Assembly: GCF_012277075.1 (NCBI RefSeq)
Contig: NZ_JAAXMT010000011.1
Location: 62,001-126,000, forward strand
Direction of reading: 5' to 3'
DNA from: Streptococcus alactolyticus
Lineage (GTDB): Bacteria > Bacillota > Bacilli > Lactobacillales > Streptococcaceae
DNA: 64,000 nucleotides
The notes under the pieces were generated by a model. The model did no database searches and had not been told where the DNA came from. It saw only the letters and a program-made list of their open reading frames with translations. Position 1 is the stretch's first letter. Each line of letters begins with the position of its first letter. Below, piece after piece: positions 35,300-45,849 of this stretch. The position numbers and the translations under genes are program-made.

Positions 35300-37434
35300 C
35301 AGAAATTGCTTTAATCGGAAATCCCAATAGCGGGAAAACCAGTCTGTTTAACATTTTGACAGGAACCAATCAGCGCGTGGGAAATTGGCCTGGAGTGACG
35401 GTTGAGCGTAAGAGTGGGACAGCCAGGCTCAACCAAAACTGGCAAGTTCAAGATTTGCCTGGTATTTATTCCATGTCGCCTTATACGCCTGAGGAAAAAG
35501 TTGCCAGAGATTATTTGTTGAGCAACCGTGCTGACAGCATTTTAAATGTGGTAGATGCCACAAATCTTGAACGCAATCTTTATTTGACCACTCAGTTGAT
35601 TGAAACGGGTATCCCTGTAACATTGGCCTTGAACATGAGCGACGTACTAAAAGCTCAAGGGAAAGAGATTAGTGTGGATAAGTTGTCTTATCAACTAGGT
35701 GTTCCTGTCGTTTCGACCAGCGCTATTAAAAATCAAGGTGTGGATAAGGTTTTGAAAAAGGCAGCACACACCACTCGAGCAACTGTGGATACGGTGGAAT
35801 ACCCTGTGTACAGCGATAAATTTGAGGCAGCTATTCAACAGATTGTGGATATTTTAGGCAATAGTGTCCCAGAACGTGCCATGCGTTTTTTTGCCATTAA
35901 GCTCTTTGAACGCGACGCTTTGGTGCAAACCGAGGTGACTTTATCGGAGTTTCAGCAGAAAGAAATCGATGACGTGATCAAAATCACTGAGGAAATTTTC
36001 ACGGAAGATTCGGAATCAATCGTCATCAACGAACGCTATGCCTTTATCGAACGTGTGACCCAAATGGCTCAGCACCACGATAACAGCTTCAGCACAACGC
36101 TGTCTGACCGTATTGACCGCATTGTGACGAACCGTATTCTTGCCTTGCCAATCTTTGCTTTGGTGATGTTTTTGGTTTATTTCCTCTCGATTCAGACGGT
36201 GGGGACCATGTGGACAGATTGGGTCAATGACACCTTGTTTGGTGACTGGATTCCAAGTTTGGCGGATTCTCTGTTGACAAGTTGGCAGGTGGCTGATTGG
36301 TTAAAATCTTTGATTATTGACGGTATCATCGCTGGAGTGGGAACGGTTCTTGGCTTTTTGCCGCAAATTTTCGTGCTCTTTGTCTGCCTTGGTGTCTTGG
36401 AAGATATTGGGTACATGAGTCGGATTGCCTTTGTCATGGACCGTATTTTTAGGCGTTTTGGCTTGTCTGGAAAATCCTTTATTCCCATGCTAATTGCGAC
36501 GGGATGCGGGGTGCCAGCCATCATGTCGAGCCGAACGATTGAAAATGAGCGTGACCGCCGCATTACCATTATGACCGCGACCTTCATGCCTTGTTCGGCT
36601 AAGCTAGAAATCATTGCCTTGATTTCAGGCGTCTTTTTCCCTGACAATCCATTTGTAGCGCCCTCGACCTATTTCATCGGCTTTCTAACCATTATTTTAT
36701 CAGGGATTGCTTTGAAGAAAACAACTATGCTTGGCAGTTACGTGAGTCCTTTCATCATGGAATTACCAGCCTACCACTTGCCAAAAATGGGAACGGTTCT
36801 TCGCTATGCCTTTGGGAAAGCCTTGAGTTTTGTAAAACGTGCTGGGACAGTCATTTTCAGTTTGACGGTTATTATTTGGTTTATGTCTTCTTATGACTTC
36901 TCTCTTCATGCCGTTGATACAGATTCTTCTATTTTGGCGCATTTTGGGCAACTCTTTGCTTGGATTTTCCAACCACTTGGTTTTGGCAATTGGAAAGCAG
37001 CGGTGGCAGCTGTAACTGGTCTAGCAGCCAAAGAAACAGTGGTTGCCACATTTGGTATCTTGTACCACAGCAGCGACGTTAGTGGCCTTGAAACAGCCTT
37101 GCAATTGGATTATAGTAGCTTAGCAGCTTATTCTTTCTTGATTTTCAATCTGCTTTGTGCCCCATGTTTTGCGGCTATTGGTGCCATTAAACGTGAAATG
37201 GGTGATTTGAAATGGACTTTGGGCACCATTGGATTTCAAACAGGTTTGGCTTATGTGATTAGCTTGGTGGTTTATCAATTTGGTTTGGTCTGCTTGTACG
37301 GTGAGCCAATTACCGTGTGGACAGTTATCGCGGTTCTGTTGTGCCTTGGCATAATTTACTTCATCGTCAGAAAACCAAAAACAGCAGACACGCCAGTGAT
37401 TCATTTGGATGATTTAGAAACAGTGGGGAAATAA
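35296..37434 (+). CDS. feoB: Ferrous iron transporter FeoB
   Basis: 712 residues. N-terminal G domain: G1 GNPNSGKTS at 8-16, G3 DLPGIYS, G4 LNMSD, followed by the helical GDI region and a membrane part with eight or more helices containing two Gate motifs (GVLEDIGYMSRIAFVMDRI and the C-terminal AAKETVVATFG). Moves Fe2+ inward at the expense of GTP. Second gene of feoA-feoB-small protein. Confidence 0.97.
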   Translation: MTEIALIGNPNSGKTSLFNILTGTNQRVGNWPGVTVERKSGTARLNQNWQVQDLPGIYSMSPYTPEEKVARDYLLSNRADSILNVVDATNLERNLYLTTQLIETGIPVTLALNMSDVLKAQGKEISVDKLSYQLGVPVVSTSAIKNQGVDKVLKKAAHTTRATVDTVEYPVYSDKFEAAIQQIVDILGNSVPERAMRFFAIKLFERDALVQTEVTLSEFQQKEIDDVIKITEEIFTEDSESIVINERYAFIERVTQMAQHHDNSFSTTLSDRIDRIVTNRILALPIFALVMFLVYFLSIQTVGTMWTDWVNDTLFGDWIPSLADSLLTSWQVADWLKSLIIDGIIAGVGTVLGFLPQIFVLFVCLGVLEDIGYMSRIAFVMDRIFRRFGLSGKSFIPMLIATGCGVPAIMSSRTIENERDRRITIMTATFMPCSAKLEIIALISGVFFPDNPFVAPSTYFIGFLTIILSGIALKKTTMLGSYVSPFIMELPAYHLPKMGTVLRYAFGKALSFVKRAGTVIFSLTVIIWFMSSYDFSLHAVDTDSSILAHFGQLFAWIFQPLGFGNWKAAVAAVTGLAAKETVVATFGILYHSSDVSGLETALQLDYSSLAAYSFLIFNLLCAPCFAAIGAIKREMGDLKWTLGTIGFQTGLAYVISLVVYQFGLVCLYGEPITVWTVIAVLLCLGIIYFIVRKPKTADTPVIHLDDLETVGK

Positions 37435-37435
37435 T

Positions 37436-37582
37436 ATGGCAACTTTTATTATTGCAGCATTGATTGCAGTAGCGACGTTTTTTGGCATTCGACGCCTCTT
37501 TAAAAGTAAGGGGGCTTGCGCAGATTGTGAGTGTTCGTGCCCTATCAAAGAAGAAATGCACAAACCCGCTCATTTAAAATAA
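37436..37582 (+). CDS. FeoB-associated Cys-rich membrane protein (48 aa)
   Basis: MATFIIAALIAVATFFGIRR is one transmembrane helix; then a short tail with ACADCECSCP, four Cys in a row-like pattern, and a His. Such small Cys-rich membrane proteins follow feoB in many Firmicutes; the Cys may sense or bind iron. The ATG is one base behind the feoB stop. Confidence 0.8.
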   Translation: MATFIIAALIAVATFFGIRRLFKSKGACADCECSCPIKEEMHKPAHLK

Positions 37583-37586
37583 GGAC

Positions 37587-37611
37587 TTGCTCTTTGGAGC
37601 ACGTTTTTTTA
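37587..37611 (+). terminator. feo operon terminator
   Basis: Short GCTC / GAGC stem followed by ACG and seven T, just behind the last feo gene. Confidence 0.55.
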
Positions 37612-37693
37612 TGGAGAAATATTCTGAAAATACACACTTTTATAATCGATTTTTTTGGTATAATAGAGGGTAATAATAAAAAGGGGGAATGGT

Positions 37694-38548
37694 ATGGCAA
37701 AGATAATTGATGGCAAAGCCCTAGCGGCAAAAAAGCAAGCGGCCTTGCAGGAAAAAGTGGAACGTTTAAAAGCTGAATCAGGTCTAGTGCCTGGATTGGT
37801 GGTTATTTTAGTGGGGGACGACCCTGCCAGCCAAGTATATGTGCGAAATAAGGAGTGCTTTGCTAAAAAGGTCGGCTTTTTGAGTGAAACGGTTCGTTTG
37901 TCAGAATCTATCAGCGAAGAAGAGCTGATTCAAGTTATTGAAAAATACAATAAGGACGAGCGTTTTCATGGAATTTTGGTGCAATTGCCTTTGCCAAAGC
38001 ATATCAATGACAAGCGTGTCATTTTAGCCATTGACCCTAAAAAAGATGTGGATGGGTTTCATCCTATGAATACTGGTCATCTTTGGAGTGGGCGTCCTGT
38101 CATGGTGCCTTGTACCCCAGCTGGTATCATGGAATTGTTGCGTGAGTACGAAGTGGCGTTAGAGGGCAAAACGGCTGTTATCATTGGCCGTTCCAATATC
38201 GTTGGTAAGCCTATGGCACAACTCCTGCTGGAAAAAAATGCAACGGTAACCTTGGCGCATTCGCGGACACGCGATTTGGCAAAAGTCACCAAGCAAGCGG
38301 ATATTTTAATTGTCGCTATCGGCCAAGGTCATTTTGTGACGGATGACTTTGTCAAAGAAGGTGCCGTAGTCATTGACGTTGGCATGAATCGTGATGTTGA
38401 TGGCAGACTTATTGGTGATGTTGATTTTGAAGAGGTTGAACCAATAGCCAGTCTAATCACCCCTGTTCCTGGTGGGGTTGGCCCAATGACCATAACCATG
38501 CTGATGGAACAAACCTATCAATCAGCCCTTAGAAGTGTGAGTTTATGA
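37694..38548 (+). CDS. folD: Bifunctional 5,10-methylene-THF dehydrogenase/cyclohydrolase
   Basis: 284 residues. Substrate motif with catalytic Lys ([14 protein letters not shown]), [17 protein letters not shown], and the NADP site [14 protein letters not shown], ending with [12 protein letters not shown]. One-carbon folate metabolism. Extended -10 promoter TGGTATAAT about 30 bases before the start. It overlaps the next gene by 4 bases. Confidence 0.98.
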   Translation: MAKIIDGKALAAKKQAALQEKVERLKAESGLVPGLVVILVGDDPASQVYVRNKECFAKKVGFLSETVRLSESISEEELIQVIEKYNKDERFHGILVQLPLPKHINDKRVILAIDPKKDVDGFHPMNTGHLWSGRPVMVPCTPAGIMELLREYEVALEGKTAVIIGRSNIVGKPMAQLLLEKNATVTLAHSRTRDLAKVTKQADILIVAIGQGHFVTDDFVKEGAVVIDVGMNRDVDGRLIGDVDFEEVEPIASLITPVPGGVGPMTITMLMEQTYQSALRSVSL

Positions 38549-39381
38549 TTATCAATGAACATTTAGTTAAAAAAGTTATTACCAAACGTGTCAGTCATTC
38601 TTATAAAGGAACCTACGGTCATGTGCTTTTGATCGGTGGTTTTTATCCTTATGGTGGTGCTATTATCATGTCGGCTCTTGCTACGGTCAATAGCGGAGCG
38701 GGTTTGGTGACTGTGGCGACCGAGCGTGACAATATCGCTGCCTTGCATAGCCACTTGCCAGAAGCCATGGCTTTTGATGCTGTGGATACCGAACTTTTGC
38801 AAACCAGCATTGAACAAGCTGATGTGATTTTGATTGGTCCTGGTTTGGGTAAAAGCTTTAAAGCCCAAAAGGTTTTCAAAACGGTTTTGGATAAGGTTGC
38901 CAAACGCCAAATTTTGATTGTTGACGGTTCCGCCTTAAATCTCCTTGCTTTGCCCAATTTTCGTCAATTTAAGACGCCAAATCTAATCTTAACGCCGCAC
39001 CAAAAAGAGTGGGAACGCTTATCAGGTATTCCCATTGCCAAACAAACCTTGCCCAATACCCGAAAAGCCCTGCAAGCTTTCCCAGCCTCAACCATTTTAG
39101 TGGCTAAAAGCCATCAGACTAAGGTCATTCAAGGTAAACGTATTGGTGAATTGATGGTTGGAGGCCCCTACCAAGCAACTGGAGGTATGGGGGATACTTT
39201 GTGCGGCATGATTGCAGGATTTGTGGCACAATTATCTGATAATCTCTTTGATACGGTGGCAGCGGCGACTTATCTCCACTCAGCCATAGCGGATAAATTG
39301 AGTGCGGATGCCTATGTTGTTCTTCCGACAAGCATTAGTGCCGATATTCCGCGCGTGATGAAAAAGTATTCCGAATTATAA
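38545..39381 (+). CDS. nnrD: ADP-dependent NAD(P)H-hydrate dehydratase
   Basis: 278 residues, the C-terminal (ribokinase-like) half of YjeF as a free protein: [43 protein letters not shown], and the ADP site [14 protein letters not shown]. It repairs hydrated NAD(P)H. The N-terminal epimerase domain is not fused; it must be elsewhere. ATGA overlap with folD. Confidence 0.93.
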   Translation: MIINEHLVKKVITKRVSHSYKGTYGHVLLIGGFYPYGGAIIMSALATVNSGAGLVTVATERDNIAALHSHLPEAMAFDAVDTELLQTSIEQADVILIGPGLGKSFKAQKVFKTVLDKVAKRQILIVDGSALNLLALPNFRQFKTPNLILTPHQKEWERLSGIPIAKQTLPNTRKALQAFPASTILVAKSHQTKVIQGKRIGELMVGGPYQATGGMGDTLCGMIAGFVAQLSDNLFDTVAAATYLHSAIADKLSADAYVVLPTSISADIPRVMKKYSEL

Positions 39382-39518
39382 TCTGAAAAGCGCTCTGTGG
39401 TGCTTTTTGTTTGGACAGACTAGGAGATTCCGTCTGCCATTTTGCGCTATTTTTTGCTATAATTGTAATGATATGCCATATTTATATCAGGTAACAAGAG
39501 AACAGAAAGGAGCCTACT

Positions 39519-40859
39519 ATGTCAGATTATTTAAGTGTGTCAAGTTTGACCAAATACCTTAAATTAAAATTTGACCGCGACCCTTATTTGGAGCGGGTGT
39601 ATTTGACTGGTCAGGTATCCAATTTTCGTCGTCGTCCCAATCACCAATATTTTTCTTTAAAAGATGAGCAAGCGGTCATTCAGGCCACCATGTGGGCAGG
39701 CACTTTTAAAAAACTTGATTTTGAGCTGGAAGAAGGCATGAAAATCAACGTTGTTGGCCGTGTCCAAATTTATGAACCAAGCGGTTCGTATTCGATTATC
39801 ATTGAGAAAGCGGAGCCAGATGGTATTGGTGCCTTGGCTATTCAGTTTGAGCAATTGAAGAAAAAATTGACTGAGGCGGGGTATTTTGACGAGCGTCATA
39901 AACAACCCTTACCACAATTTGTCAAGAAAATTGGTGTGGTGACTAGCCCCAGTGGAGCCGTTATTCGTGATATTATTACCACTGTATCTCGCCGTTTTCC
40001 TGGGGTGGAGATTTTGCTTTTCCCAACCAAGGTGCAAGGTGAGGGAGCTAGTCAGGAAGTGGCTGCTAATATCGCCTTAGCCAATGAACGTGAGGACCTG
40101 GACCTACTGATTGTCGGTCGTGGCGGCGGCTCGATTGAGGACCTGTGGGCTTTCAATGAAGAAGTTGTGGTGCAGGCCATTTTTGAATCTCGCCTTCCTG
40201 TGATTTCAAGCGTGGGGCATGAAACCGATACCACCTTGGCGGATTTTGTGGCTGACCGCAGGGCTGCTACTCCAACGGCAGCGGCAGAATTGGCGACACC
40301 TGTGACAAAGACAGACATTATTTCATGGATTTCTGAGCGACAAAACAGGGCTTATCAAGCTGGTTTGCGAGTGATTAAAAGAGATCAAGAACGTTTGGGT
40401 AAGTTGGCCAAATCGGTGATTTTCAGACAGCCTGAGCGTTTGTATGATGGTTATGCCCAGAAATGTGACCATTTGACCTCGCGGTTAAAAAGCACCGTGG
40501 AACAGCAGGTTCAACAAGCCAGTCAAGCCCAACAATTGCTTAACCAACGCCTTTTGGCCGTAGATTTGGAGCGCAATATCAGACGCTATAAGGAGCGAAT
40601 TGAGGCCCTCAAACGTCTATTGACCTCGCAGGTGACTAGCCAGTACGAAAGCCAATTGGCACGATTTGAAAAAGCCCAAGACGCTTTGTTGTCCTTGGAT
40701 ACGAGTCGTATTATTGCAAGAGGTTATGCCATGGTGCAAAAGGGAGATAAGGTGATCTCTAGCGTCACTGAAGTAGCAAAAGGAGAGCAATTGAGCGTTC
40801 AATTAAAAGATGGGCAACTTGAAGTGGAGGTAAAAAATGCCAAAAAAGAAAACATTTGA
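39519..40859 (+). CDS. xseA: Exodeoxyribonuclease VII large subunit
   Basis: 446 residues. N-terminal OB fold ([33 protein letters not shown]), catalytic region with [27 protein letters not shown] and [29 protein letters not shown] in outline, followed by long coiled coils. With XseB it degrades single-stranded DNA. Overlaps xseB by 23 bases. Confidence 0.98.
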   Translation: MSDYLSVSSLTKYLKLKFDRDPYLERVYLTGQVSNFRRRPNHQYFSLKDEQAVIQATMWAGTFKKLDFELEEGMKINVVGRVQIYEPSGSYSIIIEKAEPDGIGALAIQFEQLKKKLTEAGYFDERHKQPLPQFVKKIGVVTSPSGAVIRDIITTVSRRFPGVEILLFPTKVQGEGASQEVAANIALANEREDLDLLIVGRGGGSIEDLWAFNEEVVVQAIFESRLPVISSVGHETDTTLADFVADRRAATPTAAAELATPVTKTDIISWISERQNRAYQAGLRVIKRDQERLGKLAKSVIFRQPERLYDGYAQKCDHLTSRLKSTVEQQVQQASQAQQLLNQRLLAVDLERNIRRYKERIEALKRLLTSQVTSQYESQLARFEKAQDALLSLDTSRIIARGYAMVQKGDKVISSVTEVAKGEQLSVQLKDGQLEVEVKNAKKENI

Positions 40860-41052
40860 GGAAAATTTACAGGAATTAGAAGCCATTGTGACCAAGCTTG
40901 AAAATGGTGATGTGGCTTTGGAAGATGCGATCGAGGCCTTCCAGCAAGGCATGATTTTGTCAAAAGAATTGCAAAAAACGCTGGATTCTGCGGAAAAAAC
41001 GCTTGTCAAAGTCATGCAAGCTGACGGAACAGAGACGGAAATGGATGCCTAA
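40837..41052 (+). CDS. xseB: Exodeoxyribonuclease VII small subunit
   Basis: 71 residues, the usual helical hairpin ([33 protein letters not shown]). Several copies bind the coiled coil of XseA. Start inside xseA, end touching the prenyl-synthase start (ATGGATGCCTAATG). Confidence 0.97.
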   Translation: MPKKKTFEENLQELEAIVTKLENGDVALEDAIEAFQQGMILSKELQKTLDSAEKTLVKVMQADGTETEMDA

Positions 41053-41921
41053 TGGATAAAATAAAGGAAATCAATCAGGCTATTTACCGTTATTATAGCC
41101 AAAAACCTCAGGTTTCAGAGGATTTAATTGCCTCTATTTTGTACTCGGTGGAGTCTGGTGGCAAACGCATTCGACCGCTTCTGTTTTTGGAAATGTTGGA
41201 AGGTTTTGGCATGGATTTGACCGAGGGGCATTTTGACGTGGCAGCGGCTTTGGAGATGATTCACACGGGAAGTTTGATTCACGATGATTTGCCAGCCATG
41301 GACGATGATGATTACCGCCGTGGGCGTTTGACTAACCACAAAAAATTTGGCGAAGCGACAGCCATTTTAGCAGGAGATAGTCTCTTTTTAGACCCGTTTG
41401 GGTTGGTGGCAAATGCAGAGCTGGCTGATAAGATTAAGGTGCAATTGATAGCAGAATTGTCCCAAGCATCTGGAACCTATGGCATGGTTGGTGGGCAAAT
41501 GCTGGATATGGAAGGCGAAGAACGTCAACTGGAATTAACAGAATTGCAGGCTATTCATGCCAATAAAACAGGGAAATTGTTGACTTTTCCGATTGTGGCA
41601 GCTGGGATTGTTGCCAATGTATCAGAAGTAGACTTGGTTCGTTTGCATGAAGCGGGTGCCTTGATTGGACTGGCTTTTCAAGTGCGTGATGACATTTTAG
41701 ATGTGACAGCGACCTTTGACGAAATCGGCAAAACCCCTAAAAAAGACCTCTTAGCTGACAAGGCTACTTATCCAAGTTTGCTTGGTTTAGAACAGTCGTA
41801 CGATGTCTTAAATCAATCCATCGACCAAGCGCTAGCCATTTTCCAAAAACTAGCAGAAACGCAAGCGTTTCACACTGAAAAAATCACTGAAATGATAGAA
41901 AGGTTACGACTAAATGCCTAA
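41052..41921 (+). CDS. ispA: Farnesyl diphosphate synthase (polyprenyl synthetase)
   Basis: 289 residues. First Asp-rich motif DDLPAMDDDDYRRGR and second DDILD (FQVRDDILDVT), with GGKRIRP near the N-terminus. Makes C15 prenyl diphosphate for undecaprenyl-phosphate and other isoprenoids. Small residues before the first motif fit a short-chain product. Overlaps tlyA. Confidence 0.95.
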   Translation: MDKIKEINQAIYRYYSQKPQVSEDLIASILYSVESGGKRIRPLLFLEMLEGFGMDLTEGHFDVAAALEMIHTGSLIHDDLPAMDDDDYRRGRLTNHKKFGEATAILAGDSLFLDPFGLVANAELADKIKVQLIAELSQASGTYGMVGGQMLDMEGEERQLELTELQAIHANKTGKLLTFPIVAAGIVANVSEVDLVRLHEAGALIGLAFQVRDDILDVTATFDEIGKTPKKDLLADKATYPSLLGLEQSYDVLNQSIDQALAIFQKLAETQAFHTEKITEMIERLRLNA

Positions 41922-42738
41922 GGAAAGAGTGGACGTACTAGCCTATAAACAAGGGCTTTTTGATACCCGTGAGCAAGCCAAACGTGGGGTGATGGCGGGT
42001 CTTGTGGTCAATGTGATTAACGGAGAACGTTATGACAAACCTGGTGAAAAAATCGACGCTGGAACCGAACTCAAACTCAAGGGCGAAAAGCTCAAATACG
42101 TTAGCCGTGGTGGTTTGAAATTGGAGAAGGCTTTGCAGGTTTTTGGCCTGTCTGTGGACGGTCAGACTACGATTGATATCGGTGCCTCAACAGGTGGCTT
42201 TACCGATGTGATGCTGCAAAACGGTGCCAAACTGGTTTACGCTGTTGATGTCGGTACCAACCAATTGGTCTGGAAATTACGTCAGGATGCGCGTGTGCGG
42301 AGCATGGAGCAATACAATTTCCGCTACGCTCAGTTAGCTGATTTTACAGAAGGGCAGCCGACATTTGCCAGCATTGACGTTAGTTTTATTTCCCTCAAAC
42401 TCATTTTGCCAGCTCTACACGCTATTTTGGCAGACCAAGGCCAAGTGGTTGCGCTGATTAAGCCGCAATTTGAAGCAGGCCGCGAGCAAATTGGAAAAAA
42501 TGGCATCATTCGCGATAAGGCTGTTCATCAAAAGGTTTTAGAGCAGGTGACTGCTTTGGCTTTGGCTGATGGCTTTAGCGTTAAGGGACTTGATTTTTCA
42601 CCAATCCAAGGTGGGCATGGCAATATCGAATTTTTGGCCCATTTGGAAAAATCTGCTGACCCTCAAAGCCAAGTGGCAGCACAGATTCCAGAAATCGTAG
42701 AAAAAGCACATAAGGAATTTAAAGATGAAAAAGAGTGA
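41914..42738 (+). CDS. tlyA: TlyA-family rRNA 2'-O-methyltransferase
   Basis: 274 residues: N-terminal S4 domain (ERVDVLAYKQGLFDTREQAKRGVMAGLVVNV) and FtsJ-like methyltransferase domain with the SAM motif TIDIGASTGGFTDVML and catalytic-site residues KPQFEAG. The haemolysin label of the family is historical; 2'-O-methylation of 16S/23S rRNA is known for the mycobacterial enzyme. Sits between ispA and argR in the usual streptococcal order. Confidence 0.93.
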   Translation: MPKERVDVLAYKQGLFDTREQAKRGVMAGLVVNVINGERYDKPGEKIDAGTELKLKGEKLKYVSRGGLKLEKALQVFGLSVDGQTTIDIGASTGGFTDVMLQNGAKLVYAVDVGTNQLVWKLRQDARVRSMEQYNFRYAQLADFTEGQPTFASIDVSFISLKLILPALHAILADQGQVVALIKPQFEAGREQIGKNGIIRDKAVHQKVLEQVTALALADGFSVKGLDFSPIQGGHGNIEFLAHLEKSADPQSQVAAQIPEIVEKAHKEFKDEKE

Positions 42739-43195
42739 ACGTTTAGAACTAATCAAGAAAATGGTTTCAGAAAATGCCATTGAAACCCAACACGACTTAC
42801 TGAAATTGCTAGAGGAAAGAGGCTTGACCTTGACCCAAGCAACGGTGTCTAGGGACATGAATGAGATTGGCATTATCAAGGTGCCATCATCTGAAGGGCC
42901 TTATATCTACGGCTTTTCAATAGATAAAGCCCAAAAAGTCGGTCAGCCCTCTGTCCCCATTAAGAGCACCGTTTTGTCGATTTCAGAAGAAACACCAGGT
43001 TTAGAGGCCTTCCTCAATTTGGACGTGGTTCCAGGAAATAGCCGCCTGATTAAACGTTTCTTGTTGGAAGATTTCAAGGACCGTATTTTGAGTGTGATTG
43101 CAGATGACGATAGCTTGTTGGTGTTGGCAAAAAGCGCTGACGCTGCCAAGGACATTCGCCATGAAGTGCACCAATGGATGACAAGTAGCCATTAA
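42725..43195 (+). CDS. argR: ArgR-family arginine regulator
   Basis: 156 residues. N-terminal winged helix (ERLELIKKMVSENAIETQHDLLKLLEERGLTLTQATVSRDMNEIGI) and C-terminal oligomerisation/arginine-binding domain (GNSRLIKRFLLEDF, IADDDSLLVLA). Streptococci have several paralogues (ArgR, AhrC); this one lies in the conserved tlyA-recN position. The arginine-site GT(D)D is replaced by ADDD, as in the family. Overlaps tlyA by 14 bases. Confidence 0.92.
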   Translation: MKKSERLELIKKMVSENAIETQHDLLKLLEERGLTLTQATVSRDMNEIGIIKVPSSEGPYIYGFSIDKAQKVGQPSVPIKSTVLSISEETPGLEAFLNLDVVPGNSRLIKRFLLEDFKDRILSVIADDDSLLVLAKSADAAKDIRHEVHQWMTSSH

Positions 43196-43209
43196 GAGAG
43201 GTTTTTCCC

Positions 43210-44868
43210 ATGCTTTTAGAAATGTCCATTAAAAATTTCGCCATTATCGAGGAAATTTCCCTGACTTTTGATAATGGAATGACGGTGTTGACAGGGGAAA
43301 CAGGGGCTGGTAAGTCCATTATTATTGACGCCATGAATCTGATGCTAGGGGCGCGTGCCAGCCTTGATGTGATTCGTCATGGAGCGACCAAAGCCGAAAT
43401 TGAAGGGCTCTTTTCAGTTGGGAAAAATGCTGCGCTGATGACCATTTTGGAAGATAATGGCATTGACGCCAGTGAGGAATTGATTATTCGCCGTGATATT
43501 TTGCAAAATGGTCGTTCAATCGGTCGCATCAATGGGCAATTGGTCAACCTAGCTACCTTGCGAGCTGTGGGGCAATATCTGGTGGATATCCACGGTCAGC
43601 ACGACCAAGAAGAATTAATGAAGCCAAATCGCCATATTAAGATGCTGGACGAATTTGGTGACAAGGCTTTTTGGGAAGTCAAAAAACATTACCAATCCCT
43701 TTTTGAAGACTACCGTCAATTGCGTCAACGGGTATTGACCAAACAAAAAAACGAGCAAGAACACAAGGCTCGTATTGAGATGCTTGCCTTTCAAATGGCG
43801 GAAATTGAAGCAGCTGCCCTTCGATCAGGTGAGGACAAAAAACTCCATCAAAACCGCGATAAATTGTTAAATCACAAGCACATTGCAGATACGTTGATGA
43901 ATGCCTATGTCATGCTGGATAACGAAGAATTTTCAAGCTTGTCCAATATCCGCTCTGCCATGAATGACATGATGTCCTTGGAAGAATTTGACCGTGACTA
44001 CAAGGAAATGTCCACCAATCTATCAGAAGCCTACTACATTTTGGAAGAAATCACCAAACAATTAGGGGATGGGATTGAGAATTTGGATTTTGATGCCGGG
44101 CAATTGCAGCAAATCGAGGCTCGTTTGGAAGTCATTAACAGCATTACCCGAAAATACGGTGGCAGTGTCGATGACGTTTTGGAATATTACGATAATATCA
44201 CCAAAGAATACAATCTGTTGACGGGCAATGACGAATTTTCCGATGATATGGAAAAGACCTTGAAACAATTGGAAAAAGAGCTTATCTCGGCAGCTGACAA
44301 CCTCAGCCAAGAACGCCATGCTCTTGCTAAAACTCTAGAAAGTGAAATCAAGCAAGAACTGGCTGATTTGTACATGGAAAAGGCAGACTTCCAAGTGCAA
44401 TTTAGCAAGGGAAAATTCAATCGTGAAGGTAATGAAAACGTTGAGTTTTACATTTCCACTAACCCTGGTGAAGGCTTTAAGCCGCTGGTTAAAGTGGCAT
44501 CTGGAGGGGAATTATCGCGCTTGATGCTGGCTATCAAATCAGCATTTTCACGCAAAGAGGACAAGACCAGTATTGTTTTTGATGAGGTGGATACAGGGGT
44601 GTCAGGTCGTGTTGCCCAAGCTATTGCCCAAAAAATTCACAAAATTGGCAGTCATGGTCAGGTTCTTGCTATTTCTCACTTGCCACAAGTGGTGGCTATT
44701 GCTGATTACCAGTTCTACATTGAAAAACGGAGTGATGAGCATAAAACCGTGTCAACGGTTCGTTTGCTCACGCAAGACCAACGTGTGGAAGAAATTGCTA
44801 AAATGTTAGCAGGCAATGACGTGACGGATTTGGCCCGCCAACAAGCCCGAGAATTATTAAAACATTAG
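43210..44868 (+). CDS. recN: DNA repair protein RecN
   Basis: 552 residues, SMC-like: Walker A GETGAGKSI near 30, long coiled coil (about 150-370), signature VASGGELSRLMLAIK and Walker B SIVFDEVDTGVSG, with the D-loop/His switch LAISHLPQV. Acts early in double-strand break repair. Ribosome site GAGAGG. Confidence 0.98.
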   Translation: MLLEMSIKNFAIIEEISLTFDNGMTVLTGETGAGKSIIIDAMNLMLGARASLDVIRHGATKAEIEGLFSVGKNAALMTILEDNGIDASEELIIRRDILQNGRSIGRINGQLVNLATLRAVGQYLVDIHGQHDQEELMKPNRHIKMLDEFGDKAFWEVKKHYQSLFEDYRQLRQRVLTKQKNEQEHKARIEMLAFQMAEIEAAALRSGEDKKLHQNRDKLLNHKHIADTLMNAYVMLDNEEFSSLSNIRSAMNDMMSLEEFDRDYKEMSTNLSEAYYILEEITKQLGDGIENLDFDAGQLQQIEARLEVINSITRKYGGSVDDVLEYYDNITKEYNLLTGNDEFSDDMEKTLKQLEKELISAADNLSQERHALAKTLESEIKQELADLYMEKADFQVQFSKGKFNREGNENVEFYISTNPGEGFKPLVKVASGGELSRLMLAIKSAFSRKEDKTSIVFDEVDTGVSGRVAQAIAQKIHKIGSHGQVLAISHLPQVVAIADYQFYIEKRSDEHKTVSTVRLLTQDQRVEEIAKMLAGNDVTDLARQQARELLKH

Positions 44869-45012
44869 ACGCTTAGCACAAAAGTGGAACAGAGTAGCTT
44901 TCTTTTCAAAGATTTCTCATTTTCACGTTAGAAAAAATCCCCGAAGTCTTGAAAAATTTGGTATAATGGCATTGGAGTAAAAACTAGAACAGAAGTAATG
45001 ATAGGATAAAAT

Positions 45013-45849
45013 ATGAGTAAAATTAAAATTGTTACAGATTCGTCTTTAACGATAGAACCTGAGTTGATTACGAAGTATGATATTACCGTTATCCCTTTGT
45101 CAGTGATGATTGACGGTGTGGTTTATTCAGACAATGACTTAAAAGAAGAAGGCAAATTCTTGAACATGATGCGTCATAGCCGTGATTTGCCAAAGACCAG
45201 CCAACCACCTGTCGGCATTTTTGCAGAAGTTTATGAAAAACTGATGAAAGAGGGCGCTGAACACATTGTATCGATTCACATCGCTCATACCTTGTCAGGA
45301 ACAGTAGAAGCGGCCCGCCAAGGTGCTAACTTATCAGGTGCGAATGTGACGGTCATTGATTCGACCTTTACTGACCAATGCCAAACCTTCCAAGTGGTTC
45401 AAGCTGCCAAATTAGCGCAAGAAGGTGCGAGCTTGTCAGAAGTCGTGGCAAAAATCGAAGAAGTTCGTAAAAAATCAGAACTCTTTATCGGTGTATCAAC
45501 CCTTGAAAATCTTGTTAAGGGTGGCCGTATCGGTCGTGTGACAGGCTTGCTCAGCTCACTGCTTAATATCAAAGTCGTTATGGAAATGGCTCACAGCGAA
45601 CTCAATCCTATTGTCAAAGGGCGTGGCTTGAAAACCTTTAACAAATGGTTGGATGGTTTTATTGAAACAGCTAAGAACAAAAAAGTCGCTGAAATTGGGA
45701 TTTCTTACTGTGGAACGGCTGACATGGCGAATGGCTTTAAAGAAAAACTAGAAGTTCTAGGAGCGCCAATCACCGTTCTTGAAACGGGGTCAATTATCCA
45801 AACTCATACAGGCGAAAATGCCTTTGCGGTGATGGTGCGTTATGAATAA
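45013..45849 (+). CDS. DegV-family fatty-acid-binding protein
   Basis: 278 residues; DegV fold with the fatty-acid pocket motifs [29 protein letters not shown] and the C-terminal [11 protein letters not shown]. Possible FakB subunit for the FakA fatty-acid kinase; which FakB type cannot be told. Extended -10 promoter TGGTATAAT at 44959-44967. Confidence 0.93.
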   Translation: MSKIKIVTDSSLTIEPELITKYDITVIPLSVMIDGVVYSDNDLKEEGKFLNMMRHSRDLPKTSQPPVGIFAEVYEKLMKEGAEHIVSIHIAHTLSGTVEAARQGANLSGANVTVIDSTFTDQCQTFQVVQAAKLAQEGASLSEVVAKIEEVRKKSELFIGVSTLENLVKGGRIGRVTGLLSSLLNIKVVMEMAHSELNPIVKGRGLKTFNKWLDGFIETAKNKKVAEIGISYCGTADMANGFKEKLEVLGAPITVLETGSIIQTHTGENAFAVMVRYE

